NCBI RefSeq assembly: GCF_021025955.1
Contig: NZ_JAJNCL010000009.1
Span: 1-64,000 of the forward strand
Direction of reading: 5' to 3'
DNA from: Rhodococcus qingshengii
GTDB lineage: Bacteria > Actinomycetota > Actinomycetes > Mycobacteriales > Mycobacteriaceae
DNA length: 64,000 bases
The notes under the pieces were generated by a model. It ran no database searches. It saw only the letters and a list, made by a program, of their open reading frames with translations, and was not told the origin of the DNA. This document shows, piece after piece, positions 58,842-64,000 of the stretch. The number at the start of each line of letters is the position of its first letter. Position 1 is the stretch's first letter. Made by a program: the position numbers and the translations under genes.

Positions 58842-60080
58842 TCAGGCCGCGGTGGGTGGACTGTTCCCGCCGATCGGCTGCTGGAACGGATCAATCGACA
58901 TCGGTGGGTAGAACACCGCCTTCCGATCCTGGCCGATCTCCACCCGCCATTCCGTGTGGTGCAGCGTCCGATGATGATGACCACACAACAAGATCAGATT
59001 GTCGAGATCCGTTGGGCCACCATCACCCCAGTGAACAATATGGTGGGCATCGCACCACCCCGACGGTGTCCCACACCCTGGAAACGCACACCCACCATCA
59101 CGAACCGCAAGAGCCCGCCGCTGCGGCACCGTCGCCGTTCTCGCTTCCTTGCCGCACTCGAGCGGAACACCATTCTCATCCAACAGAATCCGCGTGACGG
59201 TGCAGTCACAGGCCAACATCCGAGCGGTGTCGATGCTGATCGGGCCCACCCAATCCGCCCACGCGTACCCGAGTTCCTCGGTGGACGGCAGCAAGTCCTT
59301 CAAGGCCTGCAGATCCGTCATGTCTTTCGCGCTGGCGGTGACCGTGATGTGTGGTTTCACGCCGCCCTCGATCGGACCCAACCCCGCCCGCTCGTACCGC
59401 CGCAACAACTCACAGAACCCATCCGCACGTCGTAGTGCCGGAGTGCGAGTGTCTTTGACGCCGTCCTTCTCCGGTGTCGGCGCCGACAGACTCGACAACA
59501 ACGTGATCAGACGGGCCCCATTGACCGCATCCAGATCACCCTTCACAGACACCCGCCCGTACAAGCCTTTCGAGGCATAGAACTCGTTCCGCTCCGAATC
59601 CTCACCCACCGGAACACCGTCCTCGCGCTTGCCGTATTGCTTCTCGATCCGCCGAATCGCAGCCCGCACCGCATCACAATCAGCAATGTTCTTCGACGCC
59701 AACCCCAACAGAATCCCGCGAGCCTTGTCCACATCCGCCAGGGTCATGTTCTTCGGTGGATGCTGACAAAACGACGCCACCTGACGCGCCTTCAACGCAT
59801 CAACATCACCCCGGTGAAACGCATCGCCCACAACGGGTTCGAGCATCAGCAACCGCGCCAACCCGACCAGCAGACTGCACTCACCGATCTCCAAATTCGT
59901 CGAACCATGCAACCACTGCGCGATCGCCCGAAAACCCTTCCCACCGAGAACCTCTCGGGAAAACATCTCCACAATCAGCAACACCAACCGCGACTGCAAC
60001 TCGTGCCGGGCGCGCACCAGATCGAGAACCTCACTCTTGAGGTCCTCGCCATCCAGTTGCCACGCATCCCGACTGTCCAT
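58842..60080 (-). CDS. DUF222/HNH endonuclease family protein (13E12 type)
   Basis: A 412-aa protein with an N-terminal helical DUF222 region (QLDGEDLKSEVL, VGLARLLMLEPVVGDAFHRGD) and a C-terminal HNH nuclease motif: CAFPGCGTPSGWCDAHHIVHW and LDNLILLCGHHHRTLHH with Cys pairs. Such REP13E12-type proteins occur in multiple copies in mycolic-acid actinobacteria and may belong to mobile or selfish units; no flanking repeat is seen here. The ATG at 60080 is preferred to the TTG two codons earlier. Confidence 0.88.
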   Translation of the reverse strand: MDSRDAWQLDGEDLKSEVLDLVRARHELQSRLVLLIVEMFSREVLGGKGFRAIAQWLHGSTNLEIGECSLLVGLARLLMLEPVVGDAFHRGDVDALKARQVASFCQHPPKNMTLADVDKARGILLGLASKNIADCDAVRAAIRRIEKQYGKREDGVPVGEDSERNEFYASKGLYGRVSVKGDLDAVNGARLITLLSSLSAPTPEKDGVKDTRTPALRRADGFCELLRRYERAGLGPIEGGVKPHITVTASAKDMTDLQALKDLLPSTEELGYAWADWVGPISIDTARMLACDCTVTRILLDENGVPLECGKEARTATVPQRRALAVRDGGCAFPGCGTPSGWCDAHHIVHWGDGGPTDLDNLILLCGHHHRTLHHTEWRVEIGQDRKAVFYPPMSIDPFQQPIGGNSPPTAA

Positions 60081-60172
60081 GCCCAAAGTCTAATCGAACA
60101 AACTTTCGATAACCAGAGACATAACGGACAACTTCAAGAAGACCGAAACTCGAGAGCTGTTGAAATGCATCG

Positions 60173-60682
60173 CTATTCGCGCTCACGTCCACGCGATTCA
60201 TTGACAGAGACGCGCAACTCGCCGAGCGGCACTTCACGCCCCGACTCACTGCGCACCTCGACGCGAACGCGCTCACCGGTAGCGTCGTCCGCCACCGCCA
60301 GCGGTCCACCCTTTCCTCCGTGCAGGTACCTGTCCCCCCACTGCATCAGCGCGAGAACCGCCGGCAGCAGGTCACGACCCTTCTCGGTGAGCACGTACTC
60401 GTGCCGCGTCCGCTTTCCAGGCTCCTTGTACGGCACACGCTCGAAGAGGCCCGCCTCCGTGAGCTCCTTCAGCCTCGCCGACGCCACCGCCTCGGTAATG
60501 CCGACCCGCGACGCAAAGTCGTCGAAACGAGTTGTGCCGTAGTAGGCCTCTCGCAAAATCAGCATTGCGGAGCGAGTGCCGACCACTTCCATAGCCCGCC
60601 CGATCGAACAATGCGTGGCCCGCCAGGCGTCGCGATCTTCGAGCACCCCGGTCAGTCGTACAGCGTCCATGGGTTTCACCAT
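60173..60682 (-). CDS. HxlR-type transcriptional regulator
   Basis: A 169-aa regulator with the HxlR winged helix: CSIGRAMEVVGTRSAMLILREAYYGTTRFDDF, ITEAVASARLKELTEAGLFE, RTRHEYVLTEKGRDLLPAVLALMQWGDRY. The N-terminal Cys (near residue 25) could sense oxidants or electrophiles, as in some HxlR proteins. ATG 60682 (MVKPM) or 60670 (MDAV) may be the start; neither has an ideal ribosome-binding site. It is divergent from the MFS gene, with a palindrome between them. Confidence 0.88.
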   Translation of the reverse strand: MVKPMDAVRLTGVLEDRDAWRATHCSIGRAMEVVGTRSAMLILREAYYGTTRFDDFASRVGITEAVASARLKELTEAGLFERVPYKEPGKRTRHEYVLTEKGRDLLPAVLALMQWGDRYLHGGKGGPLAVADDATGERVRVEVRSESGREVPLGELRVSVNESRGRERE

Positions 60683-60701
60683 ACCCCCTGGCTTGCCATA
60701 A

Positions 60702-60732
60702 CCATAGCCAGAGTCTAGATTGCTGACTATGG
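60702..60732. promoter_or_regulatory. Imperfect palindrome, putative HxlR operator
   Basis: CCATAGCCAG (60702-60711) and CTGACTATGG (60723-60732) form an inverted repeat with one mismatch and an 11-base centre. The right arm covers the MFS start codon (60729-60731). Binding by the HxlR regulator would block MFS expression; inference. Confidence 0.5.
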
Positions 60733-62144
60733 AACTTCATAGCCAGCCGGTGCGGACCGGACCCCTCCTCGCAATACTGTCGGGGGCGCCGTTCGTCGCC
60801 AGCCTCGACCTCTTTGTGGTCAACGTGGCCTTCGGCGACATCGCCAAGAGCTACCCGGGCCACTCGCTCGGCGAGTTCAGTTGGATCCTCAACAGCTACG
60901 CGATCGTCTACGCCGCGCTGTTGATCCCCCTCGGACGCTGGGCGGACAGGATCGGACACAAGCGCGCCTTCATCGCCGGCCTCGCACTGTTCACCCTCGC
61001 CAGCGCCGCCTGCGCTTTCAGTCCGTCATTGTGGGCATTGGTGGCATTCCGCATCGTCCAGGCAGTCGGCGCCGCAGCGCTCACCCCGGCCAGCCTCGGC
61101 CTCCTGATCAGTGCACTCCCGGCGGCGAAACGCCAATCCGGCGTACGTATCTGGGCGGCGGCCGGTGCAGCTGCCGCGGCATTCGGACCCGTCGTCGGCG
61201 GCATTCTCGTCGAGGCGTCCTGGCGCTGGGTCTTCCTGATCAACGTTCCGGTGGGGATCGTGTTGCTCTACTTGGCAGTCCGACTCGTACCGGACACGAC
61301 CCACAAGGACCCCGATGCCGGGATCGACGTCGTCGGCGCTGCCCTGCTCACAGTCGGAGTCGGCTCCCTCGCGCTGGCACTCGTGCAAGGACCTGACTGG
61401 GGGTGGACCGACAGTCGCGTTCTGATCGCCTTCGCGGTGGCCGCCGTGACACTACTCTCGTTCTGGTGGAGCAACTCTCGTCACCGAACTCCGTTGATTG
61501 CTCCGGATCTTCTGAAGATCCGCTCATTTGCCTGGTCCAACGTCACCGCCATTCTGTTCAGCGCAGCGTTCGCCGCCGGCCTGCTCTCGAACATCCTCTG
61601 GCTGCAAGAAGTTTGGGGATACTCGGCATTGCGTACCGGCTTCGCCGTCTCACCCGGTCCGCTTCTGGTTCCGCTGTTCGCCATCGCCGGTGGATCGCTT
61701 TCGCGCAAGTACTCGGCCGGTCGCGTCGCCGCACTCGGCAGCCTTCTGTGGGCCGTCGGAACGGTATTGGTCCTCGTCTCGGTTGATACAACGCCCAACT
61801 ACGCGACCGGACTCCTACCCGGTTGGATCATCGCCGGAATCGGTGTCGGTCTTGCCCTGCCGACCATTTTGTCGCAGGCCACGGCAGATCTGGCACCGGC
61901 CCGATCGGCCACCGGTAGTGCAATCGTCAGCATGAGCCGACAGATCGGAACCGTTCTCGGCGTGAGCGTTCTGATCGCGGTTCTAGGCTCTGCTGTCGAC
62001 TACGACACCTTCCGCCAGGCCTGGTGGGTGATCTTCGCCGTCGCGCTTGCGTCTGCCCTGGCATCGCTGGGAATGACACCTGCGACCACACCCACCCCAG
62101 TTGTCCCTGCTGAATCCGCCATCCCTGAAAGGAATTTGTCATGA
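60729..62144 (+). CDS. MFS drug:H+ antiporter, DHA2-like
   Basis: A 471-aa transporter of about 14 helices. Motifs: NVAFGDIAKSYPG (first helix), RWADRIGHKRAFIAGLALF (loop 2-3, motif A) and GPVVGGILVEASWRWVFLINVPVG (motif C, antiporter). The substrate is probably a toxic small molecule. There is no room for a standard Shine-Dalgarno before ATG 60729 that I can see, so it may be leaderless. It overlaps the thiolase gene by ATGA. Confidence 0.9.
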   Translation: MELHSQPVRTGPLLAILSGAPFVASLDLFVVNVAFGDIAKSYPGHSLGEFSWILNSYAIVYAALLIPLGRWADRIGHKRAFIAGLALFTLASAACAFSPSLWALVAFRIVQAVGAAALTPASLGLLISALPAAKRQSGVRIWAAAGAAAAAFGPVVGGILVEASWRWVFLINVPVGIVLLYLAVRLVPDTTHKDPDAGIDVVGAALLTVGVGSLALALVQGPDWGWTDSRVLIAFAVAAVTLLSFWWSNSRHRTPLIAPDLLKIRSFAWSNVTAILFSAAFAAGLLSNILWLQEVWGYSALRTGFAVSPGPLLVPLFAIAGGSLSRKYSAGRVAALGSLLWAVGTVLVLVSVDTTPNYATGLLPGWIIAGIGVGLALPTILSQATADLAPARSATGSAIVSMSRQIGTVLGVSVLIAVLGSAVDYDTFRQAWWVIFAVALASALASLGMTPATTPTPVVPAESAIPERNLS

Positions 62145-63310
62145 GAGACGCAGTTATCGTCGAAGCCGTTCGCACTCCGATCGGCAAGGGAAAGGCGAAC
62201 GGCGCCCTGCACCGCATCAACGCCGTCGACCTCCTCGCCCACAGCCTCACAGCGGTAGTCGAACGCACCGGAATCGATGCAGCACTGATCGACGACGTCA
62301 TCGGCGGCGCGGTCAGCCAAGTCGGCGAGCAGAGCCAGAATGTCACTCGCACTGCCCTTCTCGCCGCCGGCTACCCGGAGTCGGTTCCGGGAACCACTGT
62401 CGACCGGCAGTGTGGAAGTAGCCAACAAGCGGTTCATTTTGCTGCTCAGGGCGTCATCGCCGGAGCATACGACATCGTCGTCGCTGCCGGAGTCGAGTCG
62501 ATGAGCCGAGTGCCGATGGGCTCGAGCAGCGTCGGGCGCGAGTCACTCGGGGTAGGTTTTGAAGAGCGTTACCCGGACGGTCTGGTACCGCAGGGCATCA
62601 GCGCCGAATTGATTGCCGCCAAGTGGGAACTGAGCCGCACCGAACTGGACGAGTTCTCGGCGTCGAGTCACCGGAAAGCCGCGCTGGCAACCGAAAGTGG
62701 ATACTTCACCAAGGAACTCGCCACTCTCCCGCAACTCTCGATCGACGAAGCGATCCGCCCCGGCACCACGGTGGAGACCCTTGCCGGCCTACGGACCGCC
62801 TTCGAATCCGACTACTACGCAGAGCGATTCCCACAGATCGACTGGTCCATCACCGCGGGAAACAGCAGCCCGCTTTCGGACGGCAGTTCAGCGGTGATGA
62901 TCACGACCAGTGAGATCGCCGCGAAACTCGGCCTCACACCGAAGGCACGAGTGCACAGCTTCGCCGTCGCCGGCGACGATCCGCTGTACATGCTCACCGC
63001 GGTCATCCCTGCTACCCAGAAGGTCCTGGCCCGTGCGGGGTTGACGGTCTCGGACATAGATCTGTTCGAAGTCAACGAGGCTTTTGCCCCAGTGGTCCTC
63101 TCGTGGGCAGCGGACACCGGCGTCGATCTGTCCAAAGTGAACGTCCACGGCGGCGCCATCGCGCTCGGCCACCCGCTGGGCGGCAGTGGAACGCGGATCA
63201 TGACCACTCTGGTCAACGCGATGGAACAGCGCGGCGCGCGCTACGGGCTCCAGACCATGTGTGAGGCAGGTGGGTTGGCCAACGCGACCATCCTGGAGCG
63301 TCTGGGCTGA
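62141..63310 (+). CDS. Thiolase family acetyl-CoA acyltransferase
   Basis: A 389-aa thiolase. The nucleophile is Cys in VDRQCGSSQQAVHFAAQGV (about residue 89); VEVNEAFAP-type sequence FEVNEAFAPVVLSWA and GGAIALGHPLGGSGTRIMTTL supply His; TMCEAGGLANATI supplies the second Cys. It catalyses acyl-CoA thiolysis or condensation. The substrate is unknown. It is coupled to the MFS gene by ATGA, an odd pairing, and probably shares its HxlR control. Confidence 0.93.
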   Translation: MRDAVIVEAVRTPIGKGKANGALHRINAVDLLAHSLTAVVERTGIDAALIDDVIGGAVSQVGEQSQNVTRTALLAAGYPESVPGTTVDRQCGSSQQAVHFAAQGVIAGAYDIVVAAGVESMSRVPMGSSSVGRESLGVGFEERYPDGLVPQGISAELIAAKWELSRTELDEFSASSHRKAALATESGYFTKELATLPQLSIDEAIRPGTTVETLAGLRTAFESDYYAERFPQIDWSITAGNSSPLSDGSSAVMITTSEIAAKLGLTPKARVHSFAVAGDDPLYMLTAVIPATQKVLARAGLTVSDIDLFEVNEAFAPVVLSWAADTGVDLSKVNVHGGAIALGHPLGGSGTRIMTTLVNAMEQRGARYGLQTMCEAGGLANATILERLG

Positions 63311-63331
63311 GCCAACTCCATGCACGGCGCT

Positions 63332-63389
63332 CGGACATCAGTGACCGAGCACCGTCCATTCGGACATCAGTGACCGAGCGCCGTCCATT
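63332..63389. repeat. 29-bp tandem duplication over a gene end
   Basis: CGGACATCAGTGACCGAGC(A/G)CCGTCCATT occurs twice head to tail (63332-63360, 63361-63389), with one difference. The second copy includes the stop and last codons of the methyltransferase (EWTALGH); the first would encode EWTVLGH but is now downstream of the stop. Confidence 0.9.
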
Positions 63390-63978
63390 CGGGATCCGGC
63401 TTCCTCGCCACCACCCGAAATACGATTCCGCCCCGTCCGCTGCGCTGCACCTCGTCGATCAGGAAACCGGCGTTTTCGAGGTATGCCACCGGTTCGCGAG
63501 TGAGGTGATCAGCTCCGAACCGAACAAAAAGCGGTTCCACGGCCTTCATCAACGTACGAGCAACAACGTTCTTGCTCGGCCCGTGCTCGGCGAGAACGAA
63601 TCGACCACCAGGCACCAGGACCCGAAATGCTTCGCTCGCAACTCGGTCCGGATCGGGGATCGTACAAAAGGCGTACGTGGACACCAACGTGTCCACGCAC
63701 TCGTCGGGAACATCGAGTGCTTGCACGTCTCCGAGACGTAGGTCGACTTCGGTCTTCACCCCCTCGGAGACCTTGACCCTGGCCTGATCGAGCATCGCAC
63801 TCGAGATATCCACGCCGATGACGTAATCGACGTCATCCCCGTAGAGAGGCAGGTTCAGCCCGGTACCCACGGCGATCTCGACCACGCGGCCATGCGCCTG
63901 GTCCACAGCCCATTTCCGGGCGTCACCGAGCACAAAGCGTTCGAAACGCCCGATCTGTCGGTCGTAGTGCGCCGCCAT
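63367..63978 (-). CDS. Class I SAM-dependent methyltransferase, probably partial at the edge
   Basis: A methyltransferase with VVEIAVGTGLNLPLYG (SAM loop), VIGVDISSAMLDQA, LRLGDVQALDVPD, LVPGGRFVLAEHGPS and C-terminal VFRVVARKPDPEW. It resembles small ubiquinone/menaquinone-biosynthesis-like (UbiE) or phospholipid methyltransferases. The first ATG is at 63978, but the frame stays open to the right edge (VAKTFDA precedes it) and no ribosome-binding site lies before this ATG, so the true start may be outside the window. Confidence 0.85.
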   Translation of the reverse strand: MAAHYDRQIGRFERFVLGDARKWAVDQAHGRVVEIAVGTGLNLPLYGDDVDYVIGVDISSAMLDQARVKVSEGVKTEVDLRLGDVQALDVPDECVDTLVSTYAFCTIPDPDRVASEAFRVLVPGGRFVLAEHGPSKNVVARTLMKAVEPLFVRFGADHLTREPVAYLENAGFLIDEVQRSGRGGIVFRVVARKPDPEWTALGH

Positions 63979-64000
63979 TGCGTCGAAAGTCTTGGCGACC

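Overview
The window comes from a high-GC actinobacterium with mycolic acids, most probably a Rhodococcus of the R. erythropolis/qingshengii group. This rests on gene content (F420-dependent glucose-6-phosphate dehydrogenase, PknG, a secreted antigen-85-like acyltransferase, FprA, DszA-like monooxygenases) and on gene order. Three blocks keep the M. tuberculosis order: thiGSO-thiE-mutT3-glnX-glnH-pknG-ackA-pta-fgd1, metZ/rhodanese/purT, and purA plus its two Rv0358/Rv0359-like neighbours. The species is an inference.

Layout. 0-4.2 kb: thiamine genes (thiG, thiS, thiO behind a TPP riboswitch, divergent thiE), a 43-residue helical protein and a Nudix hydrolase. 4.3-9 kb: the amino-acid-sensing operon glnX-glnH-pknG, convergent with ackA-pta and fgd1 (9-13.5 kb). 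13.6-16.2 kb: three small membrane or repeat proteins and the secreted acyltransferase. 16.2-31 kb: two long minus-strand operons for scavenging organosulfur compounds and amino acids. One has a peptide-type ABC transporter, three flavin monooxygenases and a DUF1684 protein. The other has an amino-acid ABC transporter, an FAD amine oxidase and an acetyltransferase. Each operon starts with a SAM-riboswitch-like element followed at once by a short leader peptide containing the same RRH(V/I)DLCRTA sequence. A TauE-type exporter is divergent from the second.

32.8-37.6 kb: an island of two SipW-type signal peptidases and four small exported proteins with alternate-type signal peptides. One peptidase is fused to a substrate-like domain and a Thr-rich stalk. 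37.6-45.5 kb: metZ and a rhodanese, a small membrane protein, fprA (possible iron box), an amidohydrolase, a DUF456 protein, purT and a diguanylate cyclase. 45.8-46.4 kb: two more very short helical proteins resembling the one at 3.3 kb, near Crp/GlxR-like sites. 46.8-54.8 kb: a heterodimeric ABC exporter, an acyl-CoA racemase/CoA-transferase, a methyltransferase, a MocR-type regulator and a small membrane protein. 54.8-64 kb: a truncated 5'-nucleotidase remnant, purA and neighbours, a GNAT enzyme, a DUF222/HNH protein, an HxlR regulator divergent from an MFS-thiolase pair, and a methyltransferase at the edge.

The most unusual items are the signal-peptidase island with its fusion, the paired SAM-element plus Cys-leader control of two operons, and the family of three tiny helical proteins that may be porin-like peptides. 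No tRNA, rRNA, CRISPR array or insertion sequence was seen. All calls come from reading the sequence; no database search was run.
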